Below are positions 9,578 through 18,351 of a stretch of 64,000 nucleotides of DNA, piece after piece (the first letter of the stretch is position 1; each line of letters opens with the position of its first letter). Under the pieces are notes generated by a model. The model saw only the letters and a list, made by a program, of their open reading frames with translations. It was not told the DNA's origin and did no database searches. A program made the translations under genes and the position numbers. The stretch comes from Candidatus Opimibacter skivensis (GTDB taxonomy: Bacteria; Bacteroidota; Bacteroidia; Chitinophagales; Saprospiraceae), in NCBI GenBank assembly GCA_016722045.1, contig JADKGY010000029.1, positions 682,001 through 746,000 on the forward strand, read 5' to 3'.

Positions 9578-11263
9578 TTATTGTAACTGGAATTCAGGTA
9601 ATCCTAATAATGCTGTAAACAGCGCTTTCAATCGGTTCTCAACGCCCATGCGAATAGTGGCGTTTGTCGGATCATTGAGATAAGCTCCATATTCAACTGT
9701 CCATTCAAAATCAGGTAATCCCGGGATAAGCACATCCTTCAGATAATCGAGTTGAGCCTGTGTCAATGGATAAGGCAAAACAAGATCAATCAGGGCCTGA
9801 ATCATATCATTCGGATCCGATGAATTAGGGATGGCATCCACAATTTTCAGGACATCGATGCCATATGGACGATTGAAAATGGTATTAACGCTGGTAGCCA
9901 TACCATCTGTCATGGCCCTTCGAGTAGTAAGCGTTACGCTATTGATCCAGTAACGATAAAAGACAGGTTCCTGATAATAAGCTTTCCATCCTGCGACATC
10001 CGGTGGCGTAAATACATCCTGTTGAAGTGTAGTATTCAATTGATGCAAAGCGAACCAAAGCTGGTAAGTCTGTTTAAGATTTAAATTGGTAGTAACCTCA
10101 AAAGGTTTGATTGTCGACATTGTAAAATCAACTGGACTCTTGATCATCGCTCCGATGGCATTGTCATGATAAAAATGTTCGCTGCTTAGGAGGGCTGTCA
10201 GTGTAGGTTGGATTTCATAATTATTTTGTCTTAAGACGTCTGCTAGTGGTTCGATGACTGTCGATTCGATTTCATCATCGATAAAATAATAAACAAACCA
10301 TCTGTACAGATTTCGAGCCATGAAGCGAGATACTTCAGCCTGGTTTAAAATAATATCGATGACTTTCTTGTATTCCTGATCACCAAGATTGCTGATCACT
10401 GCATTACCAAAGCGATTGGAAAGAGTCTTTGTGCCCGTATCATGACGATTAGGGCGGAAAATAGCGGGAGGTAAATTCCCGGCCTGATTGAACGCAACAC
10501 CATTGGATGTCCAGCCTGTCAATGCTCTTGCGATTTCTTTTATATCCTGTTCGGTGTAATTTGTGTAATCACCCGGGCCGGCTTCAACGCCTTTCCCGAT
10601 GGTGAACAATTCAAGTAATTCGCGGGCATAGTTTTCATTTGGTGCGTTCTTGTTGCTTTCGTTACCATTTAGGTACATGAGCATTAAAGGATTTACTGTC
10701 ATTTGTTCCACGAGTGTTCTGAAATTACCTGTGGCGTTGTTGCGAAGGACGCTCACATATTGATAAATCATTTTACCAATTAGTGCATTGGCCGTGACAA
10801 AATGATTATGCCAGAAGAGCACCATTTTTTCCCTGATGCTGACACCTTCGTTTAGAAAAAGTGAAAGCTGCCAGGCACGAACGGAAAGCTGGGGGTAATT
10901 CAAATTTGGAGTAATTGCTGCATTTACCCATGAGCTCCCTATAGGTACGTTGGGATCATTTGGTTCATTGAAATTGAGTGGTAATCCCGGATCTGGTGGG
11001 GTTGCAAATAATTTTTGGATCGTGAGATCGAGGCCATCTGTCACTGCCTGTGCGATTTGACTTGCATTTGGAGCGAACATGGCCCGTTTGAGCAAATGCC
11101 GGGCTGTGCTTTTATCCCAGGTGCCAGAATAAGGATCAAGAGTACCCCTGATTTCTACAGGCGGGGAAATTAAAATCGAACTCATGGTTCGGTTTTTCGG
11201 GGAAGAAGGACGGGTCTGCGTCTGTGTCTTCAGGAAGCTGTGAAAATCTAAGTCTTCTGCCAT
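9578..11263 (-). CDS. DUF1800 family protein
   Basis: 561 residues, first gene of a two-gene unit with DUF1501. The conserved DUF1800 features are visible: HLLKRAMFAP near residue 76, FWHNHF near 150, NENYARELLELFT near 210 and LTGWTSNG near 245. No clear N-terminal signal peptide is seen, unlike its partner; an alternative start at the Met of TMSSILISPP (residue ~27) also gives none. Biochemical role is unknown. Confidence 0.8.
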   Translation of the reverse strand: MAEDLDFHSFLKTQTQTRPSSPKNRTMSSILISPPVEIRGTLDPYSGTWDKSTARHLLKRAMFAPNASQIAQAVTDGLDLTIQKLFATPPDPGLPLNFNEPNDPNVPIGSSWVNAAITPNLNYPQLSVRAWQLSLFLNEGVSIREKMVLFWHNHFVTANALIGKMIYQYVSVLRNNATGNFRTLVEQMTVNPLMLMYLNGNESNKNAPNENYARELLELFTIGKGVEAGPGDYTNYTEQDIKEIARALTGWTSNGVAFNQAGNLPPAIFRPNRHDTGTKTLSNRFGNAVISNLGDQEYKKVIDIILNQAEVSRFMARNLYRWFVYYFIDDEIESTVIEPLADVLRQNNYEIQPTLTALLSSEHFYHDNAIGAMIKSPVDFTMSTIKPFEVTTNLNLKQTYQLWFALHQLNTTLQQDVFTPPDVAGWKAYYQEPVFYRYWINSVTLTTRRAMTDGMATSVNTIFNRPYGIDVLKIVDAIPNSSDPNDMIQALIDLVLPYPLTQAQLDYLKDVLIPGLPDFEWTVEYGAYLNDPTNATIRMGVENRLKALFTALLGLPEFQLQ

Positions 11264-11572
11264 AGTTGGAATGCGGCTTTAGTGTTGAACAAGTTGGACA
11301 ATAGTCCATTGAAAAGGTTTAATCGTATAAAATAAGGTGTCTCTAAAAAAAAATGAACGCCTTTGACAAATTATGTCTCTTCATTAATGGCTAGGGTTTT
11401 CATTCCATTTTACTTTGGTAAACCTTGATAAAAGGTCATTTAGAGATCACCTTAAATATAAGCTTTAGTCATGGAACTTGGTCCCGGTAGAAAGAAGCAA
11501 ATAAAGCTTGAATGTACTCATGTCCAAAAATTTAAAGTCACCTTAAAAATGACGGTATACCCAATGTGAAAT
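11264..11572. other. Intergenic stretch without recognised features
   Basis: About 310 bases upstream of the DUF1800 gene. It is AT-rich, with no convincing reading frame and no strong TAnnTTTG/TTTG promoter pair. It ends at the left palindrome of the RAYT element. Confidence 0.5.
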
Positions 11573-11619
11573 ACAGTGTGGCACACCTAGGTGTGCCACA
11601 CTTAGGTGTGCCACACTGT
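11573..11619. repeat. REP-like palindrome, GTGGCACAC type, left flank of RAYT
   Basis: Outer 17-base arms pair around the core, with CTAG or TTAG centres between GTGGCACAC and GTGTGCCAC. A near copy occurs on the far side of the transposase remnant (12433-12491). This layout, two REP palindromes around a RAYT gene, is that of a REPtron. Confidence 0.85.
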
Positions 11620-11685
11620 CCTAATCAGCTGAATGTTTGTGGATTGGCATACTTATGCACATACCTATGTGAATAACTTTTTGGA

Positions 11686-12238
11686 TTAAAAAAACCGCTT
11701 TTTAAGATTGAAAGGAATATCCATTTCCTTGATGTTGAAAAGATCATTTAAATCAAGAGAAAGTAACTCTCTTGCAAGATCAATATTGCAAATGGGCCGT
11801 GGACTCTTTCCCAGGAATTCGTTGTAGGAACTGAATTTGTAATCCTCAGGAGACTTTACAAGTCCGGCATTTTTTGGATTACTATGAATATAAATGAAAC
11901 ACCAAAGTGAATAATCTTCAAGAAATGAATCTGAGTTCTTCTGTGTTTTGTTGGGCCGTTCTGTTATATTTTTTGTTGATGCCTTTTGAATAACTACTCA
12001 ACAATTGTTGCAGTCCCCATGAAAATAGGGACATCTTAAGATGCGGCTTCCTCTTTCGATGAGGAAGTCGATTAGTTCTTCGATAAGGAAGATTCGTGAT
12101 TTCATTCGCGCAAATCATTAAATGAAAATGATTCGGCATTAAGAATCCACACTTCCAATAAGGGCTTTTTCTATTTTTCCGAAAAAGTGTTGTCCTCTCG
12201 TAAAATCTGTTGTTTGTTGTTACCTCGATTAATGACAT
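11686..12238 (-). pseudogene. REP-associated tyrosine transposase (RAYT), decayed
   Basis: Y1-type (IS200-like) transposase relic. The first frame (12238 to about 11945) contains GFLMPNHFHLMICANE, the HUH metal-binding motif of RAYTs, and SYSKGINKKYNRT. It then hits an early stop at 11918. The rest continues in another frame from about 11947 to the stop at 11686: FLEDYSLWCFIYIHSNPKNA, then EDYKFSSYNEFLG, the usual RAYT C-terminus. The N-terminal ~30 residues, including the usual YHVYNRG region, are missing. So there is at least one frameshift plus a 5' truncation. GTGGCACAC-type palindromes flank it on both sides. Confidence 0.85.
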
Positions 12239-12432
12239 GGTAAATCTGTCCTGGTAAAAGGTTCATAACTGGTAAAGTTTAAATTGTTTTCAAGCTTTTG
12301 TAGTAAGTCAAATCATCTGCAGCCGCCGGAAATTTCAGTGACAGATCTTGCTACTATCTATTTAAAGTTAGGGAATAAATGAAAATGGGACGAGAAATTT
12401 TTTGACTTTATTCATTTATTTCCAAAACACGT

Positions 12433-12491
12433 GTTACGACAATGTGGCACACTTAGGTGTGCCACACCTAAGTGTGCCACACTGTCGTAAC
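12433..12491. repeat. REP-like palindrome, GTGGCACAC type, right flank of RAYT
   Basis: A 59-base inverted repeat beginning GTTACGACA and ending TGTCGTAAC, with one A/G mismatch between arms. Its inside matches the left element at 11573-11619. It lies about 150 bases upstream of the epimerase start. Confidence 0.85.
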
Positions 12492-12641
12492 AATTTGATA
12501 GTCTGTATGTTGGAGTACTTATGCACACGTCAGTGTGGAAAACTAAATAATCACATTAAGTAAACAAAACACGCTCATAACTTATCCTTTCTAAGTGACC
12601 TTCGGGTATTGTCTATCTTGCCACCGAAACTCAATTCATTC

Positions 12642-13655
12642 ATGAAAGTTCTGGTTACAGGCGCCGCCGGTTTTATTGGTTTCCATATGTGTTCAGCACT
12701 GATGGCTGAAGGCCATGAAGTACATGGTCTGGACAACGTGAATGCCTATTACAATCAATCCCTTAAACTGGCCAGATTAAATATCCTGGGCACCAACCCT
12801 GTTGACCTCGTTCCTGGAACTGCATACGAAGGAAAGGCTGGTTTTACTTTTTATTACCAGGACCTACTTGAATCAGAAGCATTCAACACTCTTGTTTCTG
12901 AAATAAGACCTGAAATCATCATTCACCTGGCAGCGCAAGCCGGTGTGAGACATAGTATACGTCATCCGCAATCATTCATTGATAGCAACATCCAGGGCTT
13001 TTTCAATGTACTAGAAGCCTGCAGAAATTATCCTGTGAGGCACCTTATTTATGCAAGCAGCTCAAGCGTCTATGGCACGAATACTGAAATCCCTTTCAAA
13101 GAATCAGCTCAGACGGATCACCCGATATCTCTATACGGGGCTACAAAAAAAGCCGGTGAAGTTCTTGCCCATTCCTATGTAGAGCTTTATAAAATTCCGG
13201 CTACAGGACTAAGATTCTTTACTGTATACGGTCCATGGGGCCGGCCTGATATGGCTTATTATAAATTTGCCAATCAAATCATCAATGGCGATACAATTGA
13301 AGTCTACAACCAGGGCGATATGTCACGGGATTTTACGTACGTCGATGATATCATTAATGGTATTAAAGCATTAATTCAATTTCCACCTTCTTCATCCCCG
13401 GGCGCTTCACATAGAATCCTGAATATTGGCCGAAGCAGTCCTGTCAGCCTTTTGGCTTTTATTGAAACACTTGAAAAATACCTGGAACGAAAAGCCATGA
13501 AAGAATTTTTGCCCCTGCAACAAGGCGATATTCCATCAACATGGGCTGATACGAATGCTCTTCAGGAGCTGACAGGATATGCACCGACGACAGATCTTGA
13601 TGAAGGCATTCGTAAATTTGTAGAGTGGTACAAATCTTACCATCGTATTTCCTAA
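12642..13655 (+). CDS. NAD-dependent UDP-sugar epimerase (UDP-glucuronate 4-epimerase-like)
   Basis: 337 residues from ATG 12642, chosen because MKVLVTGAAGFIGFH places the Rossmann GxxGxxG motif at the very N-terminus; a TTG 33 bases upstream is unlikely. It is an extended short-chain dehydrogenase with the serine of YASSSSVYG and the YGATKKAGE catalytic Tyr/Lys. FTVYGPWGRPDMA is the substrate loop typical of CapI/LpsL UDP-glucuronate 4-epimerases. It probably supplies UDP-galacturonate for surface polysaccharide. The following GT2 gene begins 15 bases downstream, so they are likely co-transcribed. Confidence 0.88.
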   Translation: MKVLVTGAAGFIGFHMCSALMAEGHEVHGLDNVNAYYNQSLKLARLNILGTNPVDLVPGTAYEGKAGFTFYYQDLLESEAFNTLVSEIRPEIIIHLAAQAGVRHSIRHPQSFIDSNIQGFFNVLEACRNYPVRHLIYASSSSVYGTNTEIPFKESAQTDHPISLYGATKKAGEVLAHSYVELYKIPATGLRFFTVYGPWGRPDMAYYKFANQIINGDTIEVYNQGDMSRDFTYVDDIINGIKALIQFPPSSSPGASHRILNIGRSSPVSLLAFIETLEKYLERKAMKEFLPLQQGDIPSTWADTNALQELTGYAPTTDLDEGIRKFVEWYKSYHRIS

Positions 13656-13670
13656 CCCGTAATTTCCTTT

Positions 13671-14603
13671 ATGAAGCCCGTCTCTTTTATAATTCCAGTG
13701 TATAATGAAGCCGAAAATGTTGATCAGCTGCATAAGGAAATACTGGCTGTCGCTTCTACCCTTGGTGTCGATTTTGAAATCATCCTGGTGGATGATGGCT
13801 CAACTGACGGAACATTTAAAAAATTAAAACAGCTTCATCCTGCTACAATAATCCGGATGCGTTCAAATTTCGGACAGACTTCTGCACTTGACGCAGCGAT
13901 CAAGGCTTCCCGGTATCCTTACCTCGTGGCACTTGATGCAGATCTGCAAAACGACCCTGCGGATGTGCCTGCTTTAATCAAACACCTGGAAGAAAATGAA
14001 TTTGATGTTGTCTCCGGATGGCGTAAAAACAGAAAAGATCCCTACGCCAAAAAATTCGTGAGCAGAGGAGCTAATCTCATCAGGAAAATTCTGATCGACG
14101 ATGGGATACATGATAGCGGCTGCACTTTAAAAGTTTACAGGAAAGAATGTTTTGAAAATGTTTCACTCTATGGAGAGATGCACCGGTTCATTCCGGCATT
14201 GCTCAAAATGAAAGGATTTCAGATCGGAGAATTACCTGTAAACCATAGGCCACGAACTGCAGGCAAATCAAAATACAACATGAAGCGTACACTGAAAGGA
14301 CTTGTGGATATGATCATGATATGGTATTGGAACCGCTACGCTACACGTCCATTTCATTTCCTCGGAACAGCTGGGATATTAATTATGATATTCAGCTTCT
14401 TTTCGGGACTGATGGCATTGAAAGAATTTTTCCAGGGTCAGGATATGTCTGAAACATTTTGGCCTATGTTTTCCCTGATGACCTTTTTGATCGGCGTACA
14501 GTTTTTTATTCTTGGATTCATCAGTGATATGTTGATGAAAACATATTATGGCCAGGAAGGCAGGACAGTTTACTCGGTGAAAGATGTAATTGAAAATAAA
14601 TAA
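13671..14603 (+). CDS. GT2 glycosyltransferase, polyprenyl-phosphate type
   Basis: 310 residues. The GT-A domain (1-~225) has VDDGSTDGT for nucleotide binding, LDADLQNDP as the metal-binding DxD region, and SGWRKNRKDP. The C-terminus carries two TM segments (~228-250 and ~263-288). This is the layout of DPM1/GtrB/ArnC-like enzymes that load a sugar onto undecaprenyl phosphate at the inner membrane. Together with the epimerase upstream it suggests a lipid-linked uronic acid or similar sugar. The stop codon is directly followed by the low-complexity repeat. Confidence 0.9.
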   Translation: MKPVSFIIPVYNEAENVDQLHKEILAVASTLGVDFEIILVDDGSTDGTFKKLKQLHPATIIRMRSNFGQTSALDAAIKASRYPYLVALDADLQNDPADVPALIKHLEENEFDVVSGWRKNRKDPYAKKFVSRGANLIRKILIDDGIHDSGCTLKVYRKECFENVSLYGEMHRFIPALLKMKGFQIGELPVNHRPRTAGKSKYNMKRTLKGLVDMIMIWYWNRYATRPFHFLGTAGILIMIFSFFSGLMALKEFFQGQDMSETFWPMFSLMTFLIGVQFFILGFISDMLMKTYYGQEGRTVYSVKDVIENK

Positions 14604-14946
14604 AAGGGCAGAAAAGGCGGAAGAGGCAGAAGAGGTGGAAGAGGCAGAAGAGGCAGAAAAAGCGGAAGAGGCAGAAGAGACAGAAGAGGCGGAAAAGGCA
14701 GAAAAGGCAGAAAAGGCGGAAGAGGCAGAAGAGGCAGAAAAGGCGGAAGAGGCAGAAAAGGCAGAAAAGGCGGAAGAGGCAGAAAAGGCAGAAGAGGCGG
14801 AAAAGGCAGAAAAGGTGGAAAGAAGGGGCAGAAGGAGCAGAAGGAGCAGAAGGAGCAGAAGAGGCGGAAGAGGAAGAGGCAGAAGAGGCAGAAGAGGCAG
14901 AAGAGGCAGGAAGAGGTGGAAGAGGCAGAAGAGGTGGAAGAGGTGG
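14604..14946. repeat. Purine-rich 9-base degenerate tandem repeat
   Basis: About 340 bases built from units of the form RAG-GCR-GAA (such as GAGGCAGAA or AAGGCGGAA). The variation is almost only A/G exchange. The plus strand contains no T through most of it, so no stop codon can occur. The long open frames (an Ala-Glu-Lys helix on one strand, Pro-Leu-Phe on the other) are therefore expected by chance and are not evidence of a gene. A smaller relative lies at 23505-23625. Confidence 0.9.
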
Positions 14947-14962
14947 CTATTACACATAAACA

Positions 14963-15010
14963 CATAAGCACATAAACTCATAAGCACATAAACTCATAAG
15001 CACATAAACT
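14963..15010. repeat. Three 16-base tandem repeats
   Basis: Three exact copies of CATAAGCACATAAACT, with degenerate half units on both sides (from about 14954 to 15018). They lie between the purine repeat and the KAS III gene and might overlap its promoter region. Confidence 0.9.
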
Positions 15011-15063
15011 CATAAACTCGTATTCAGATAAACATCAAATAATCATTTAATAATTCCAGAGAA

Positions 15064-16122
15064 ATGCCTTCAACCTATATAAAAGGAATTGGATTTTATG
15101 TTCCGGAAAATGTTGTCACGAACAAGGATCTCGAACGGTACATGGATACAACAGATGAATGGATCCAGGAGCGAACCGGTATACAAGAACGCAGATATAA
15201 TACAAAGTATAAAGAGACAACGTCAACCATCGGTGCTAAGGCTGCTCAAAAAGCCCTAGATGACGCCGGCATGAAGGCTGAGGAAATTGACTTCATCATC
15301 TTTGCGACATTAAGCCCGGATTATTATTTTCCCGGATGTGGCGTACTTGTACAACGTCATCTCGGAATCAATAACAAAGAAGTTGGAGCTCTCGATGTAC
15401 GTAATCAATGTAGCGGATTTATCTATGCATTGACTGTGGGTGATGCGTTGATCAAAACAGGGATGTACAAAAACATTCTGCTGGTGGCTGCCGAAACACA
15501 TTCCATGGGACTTGATTACAGCACCAGGGGACGAAATGTTACAGTCATCTTTGGTGATGGAGCCGGTGCTGTAGTGCTCAGTGCTACTGATGAACCTTCC
15601 AGGGGAATTCTTGCTAATGCATTACATGCCAATGGTGAGTTTGCCGAAGAACTGGCGATGATCAATCCCGGTTCGCATGGTGGAGTGCATGCTGCAGATC
15701 CGTCAGTGTTCGGATACGAACCGTCTGAATATGGTCAGACATTTATAAGTCCTAAAATGATGAAGGATGAAATGTTTTTTCCGAATATGAATGGACCATT
15801 AGTTTTTAAAAATGCAGTAGTGAAATTTCCCGAAGTGATCCAGGAAGTCCTGTCAAAAGCCGGACTTACCAAATCAGATATTGATTTGCTTGTTTGTCAT
15901 CAAGCTAATTTGCGCATCAGTCAGTTTGTACAAAAGACAATGGGCCTTAAAGACGAACAGGTCTGGAACAATATTCAACGATATGGAAATACGACTGCGG
16001 CGTCAATTCCCATTGCATTAGCAGAAGCCTACCAGGCCGGGAAAGTGAAACGTGGTGATTTGATATGCCTTGCTGCATTTGGCAGTGGATTCACTTGGGG
16101 TGCTTCGCTCATAAGATGGTAA
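15064..16122 (+). CDS. fabH: 3-oxoacyl-ACP synthase III (KAS III) family
   Basis: 352 residues, slightly longer than FabH (~320). The catalytic triad is visible: Cys in DVRNQCSGF (~118), His in CHQANLRIS (~280) and Asn in YGNTTAAS (~312). TGIQERRY near residue 40 is the family's conserved arginine region. An insert of ~30 residues (roughly 185-225) suggests a long-chain or specialised KAS III-like enzyme rather than the housekeeping FabH. No other fatty-acid genes are adjacent. The bacillithiol gene follows after 24 bases. Confidence 0.85.
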   Translation: MPSTYIKGIGFYVPENVVTNKDLERYMDTTDEWIQERTGIQERRYNTKYKETTSTIGAKAAQKALDDAGMKAEEIDFIIFATLSPDYYFPGCGVLVQRHLGINNKEVGALDVRNQCSGFIYALTVGDALIKTGMYKNILLVAAETHSMGLDYSTRGRNVTVIFGDGAGAVVLSATDEPSRGILANALHANGEFAEELAMINPGSHGGVHAADPSVFGYEPSEYGQTFISPKMMKDEMFFPNMNGPLVFKNAVVKFPEVIQEVLSKAGLTKSDIDLLVCHQANLRISQFVQKTMGLKDEQVWNNIQRYGNTTAASIPIALAEAYQAGKVKRGDLICLAAFGSGFTWGASLIRW

Positions 16123-16146
16123 AAATAACTATGAATAAAATCGTGT

Positions 16147-16857
16147 ATGAAAATTGATTTACTTTTTATAGCCGCTCATCCGGATGATGTGGAGTTGTGC
16201 TGTGCCGGGACAGTGTTTAGTCATATAGCCCAGGGATATACCGTCGGCATCGTTGATCTGACCGCCGGAGAATTGGGAACACGTGGTAGTGCTGCTATAC
16301 GTGCCGAAGAAGCTGCAAATGCTTCTTCAATCATGGGCATTTCATTTCGCGAAAACCTGGAGCTCAAGGATGGCTTTTTTGATTTCTCTGAGTCCAACAA
16401 GATGACCATAATCAGGTCTATACGAAATCATCAACCAGAGATCGTCATTACCAATGCCATACGTGACCGCCATCCTGATCACGGAAGGGCAGCCCAATTA
16501 GTTTCAGAAAGTTGTTTCCTGGCCGGACTGCCTAAAATCGGGGTTAATATCAGTGGCCAGGCATTAGCTGCCTGGAGGCCTCGTCATGTCTATCATATGA
16601 TCCAGGATCGCTACATATCTCCTGATATATGCGTGGATATCACGCCCTATATTGATAAGAAAACAGAAGCCGTAATGGCTTTTAAATCTCAATTCTATGA
16701 TCCTATTTCACCAGAACCGAATACACCTATATCCGGTCTCGACTTTCAGGAATTTTTGAAAGCCCGGGCCAGGGAAATGGGGCGCCTTATCGGTGTGGAA
16801 TATGCTGAGGGGTATACAAGTGATAGCCCGGTGCGTAAAAACAATCTGCTAGATTAA
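16147..16857 (+). CDS. bshB1: Bacillithiol biosynthesis deacetylase BshB1
   Basis: 236 residues, PIG-L/LmbE-type zinc deacetylase. The zinc motif AAHPDDVE is at ~9-16, and RDRHPDHGRAA near 110 supplies the second ligand set. SFRENLELKDGFFD is typical of BshB1. It removes the acetyl group of GlcNAc-malate to give GlcN-malate, the second step of bacillithiol synthesis in the cytoplasm. The other bsh genes are not in this window. Confidence 0.92.
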   Translation: MKIDLLFIAAHPDDVELCCAGTVFSHIAQGYTVGIVDLTAGELGTRGSAAIRAEEAANASSIMGISFRENLELKDGFFDFSESNKMTIIRSIRNHQPEIVITNAIRDRHPDHGRAAQLVSESCFLAGLPKIGVNISGQALAAWRPRHVYHMIQDRYISPDICVDITPYIDKKTEAVMAFKSQFYDPISPEPNTPISGLDFQEFLKARAREMGRLIGVEYAEGYTSDSPVRKNNLLD

Positions 16858-17078
16858 CTGTTGTTTTATTGACTCTGGCATTTGAGCCCCTTTATTCTTA
16901 AGAATTTTTTTTGTTCAGAATGAGCTAATCGGCAACTAAACCGGGATAAAACCTGTCCAGATAGTCAAAGTTGCTTTAAGAAATCCAGTATCATTGCATC
17001 GTTAAAAGACTACATTTTTCATACTGAAATGAGCTATTCGGTATCAGCCAAATAAAAACAAGAAACTAAAATTAAAAT

Positions 17079-17696
17079 ATGATGAAAAGAATTACACTTT
17101 TATTGATTTTATTGTCCGCAGGTATTTCTGCATCCGCTAAAAAGTGGACGATTACAAATGTAGGTTTTACATTTAGCCCGACACCTATAACTATTGAAGC
17201 TGGTGACACGGTTGTATTTTCAATTGCCTCTATTCATGAGGTGGTGGAAGTAAGTGAAGCCACATGGAATGCCAATGGTAATGATCCTCTGGAAGGAGGC
17301 TTTTCTACAAATCCAGGCGGAGGAACTGTATTACCTTCATTTCTTCAGGCCGGAACTCATTTCTATGTGTGCGTTCCTCATGCTTCATCGGGTATGAAAG
17401 GAAAGATAATCGTGCAGGGATCTACGGCTACTGAAGACATACATTTTCCTGCGGAAGTGTCAGTTTATCCTAATCCATCCGATGGACGGTTCCAGGTGAT
17501 CATGGATAATATAAAGTCATCAAAGAAATATGATCTTGACATATATAATACAGAAGGAAAAAGGGTTTATTTAAAATCCAGATCTGAAATTGAACTTGTC
17601 AATATCGTCGACTTGTCAGGCGCTGAAAAAGGAATCTATATCCTCAACCTTAGCGATGGAAGAAAAACGTACAGTAAAAAGATTATTATTCAATAA
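17079..17696 (+). CDS. Secreted cupredoxin with T9SS sorting domain
   Basis: 205 residues. A signal peptide (~1-20) is followed by a plastocyanin/azurin-like domain (~22-112). Candidate copper ligands are His in SIHEVVE, Cys in YVCVPH, the following His, and Met in SGMKGK, the order expected for a type 1 copper site. The C-terminus from VSVYPNPSDGRF onward is a T9SS sorting domain. It is probably an exported electron carrier. A hairpin terminator follows 50 bases after the stop. Confidence 0.87.
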   Translation: MMKRITLLLILLSAGISASAKKWTITNVGFTFSPTPITIEAGDTVVFSIASIHEVVEVSEATWNANGNDPLEGGFSTNPGGGTVLPSFLQAGTHFYVCVPHASSGMKGKIIVQGSTATEDIHFPAEVSVYPNPSDGRFQVIMDNIKSSKKYDLDIYNTEGKRVYLKSRSEIELVNIVDLSGAEKGIYILNLSDGRKTYSKKIIIQ

Positions 17697-17746
17697 CCAG
17701 GAAAAATAAAACTGGATTAAGCATCCACATCTTAGTTCAGGATTAC

Positions 17747-17786
17747 AATAGGTTGGCAGATGCAAATTTGTCAACCTATTTTTTTT
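17747..17786 (+). terminator. Rho-independent terminator of the cupredoxin gene
   Basis: AATAGGTTG pairs with CAACCTATT around a ~16-base loop, followed by a run of eight T. It lies 50 bases past the cupredoxin stop codon and is correctly oriented for it. Confidence 0.75.
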
Positions 17787-17994
17787 CATTGTGCCAGAAT
17801 ATCGTAAAATTTGATTTTTTTACCGCTAATGACGCAGAAATTATATAAAAATAAATTACGCATATTGCACTGGTAGTGCACAGAATTAGCGCTTTTTTAA
17901 ATTATAATTTCTGATATCAAAAAATTCAAATCCGGCTTAAAGTCTTTTTAAAAATCTTTCAAGGTCAGCCTGCGCTAAATGTCCAATGATATGT

Positions 17995-18351
17995 TTAATT
18001 CCAATATCTCGAATAGATCGAGCCTTTACCCTCCATCCAATTCGTATAATTCAATGATCCTAATCTGAAGCGTGGGGCCAATTTACTTTTGGTTTCAATT
18101 TTATATTCCATTTTACAAAACAGACCCGGAAGATGATTTGGTGAGCATGTCAATAGCGTTGCCGAAGGGACCTGAAGTAAAAGTCTGCTATCAGAAAATA
18201 AATTCTGGAATTTTTCTTTCCATAAAACGTTATAATCTGATATCCTGATTGTGGCTGTTGAAGAATCAATAGTAGTGTCTAATGGTTTCGACACCTGAGC
18301 AGAGAGGAAGGAAACGGAAAAAAGGATAATAATGAGTATTGGAATTTTCAT
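17995..18351 (-). CDS. Small secreted protein of unknown function
   Basis: 118 residues with a clear signal peptide (MKIPILIIILFSVSFLSAQ). The start ATG overlaps the stop of the carboxylase gene by four bases (ATGA), so the two are translationally coupled. The mature part has no recognised domain; it ends SRYWN. A link to the carboxylase is not obvious. The intergenic stretch downstream (17787-17994) holds nothing recognisable. Confidence 0.65.
   Translation of the reverse strand: MKIPILIIILFSVSFLSAQVSKPLDTTIDSSTATIRISDYNVLWKEKFQNLFSDSRLLLQVPSATLLTCSPNHLPGLFCKMEYKIETKSKLAPRFRLGSLNYTNWMEGKGSIYSRYWN

Noticed and set aside
11573..12491. CRISPR-like array from repeated GTGGCAC units
   Set aside because: The units are palindromes without regular spacers, and a RAYT relic lies between them; no cas genes are present.
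14590..14967. Long open frames on both strands through the purine repeat
   Set aside because: One strand has almost no T and the other almost no A, so stop codons cannot occur; the open frames carry no evidence of coding.
16894..16910. Terminator after bshB1
   Set aside because: ATTCTT/AAGAAT followed by T is a loop-free AT stem, too weak to call.
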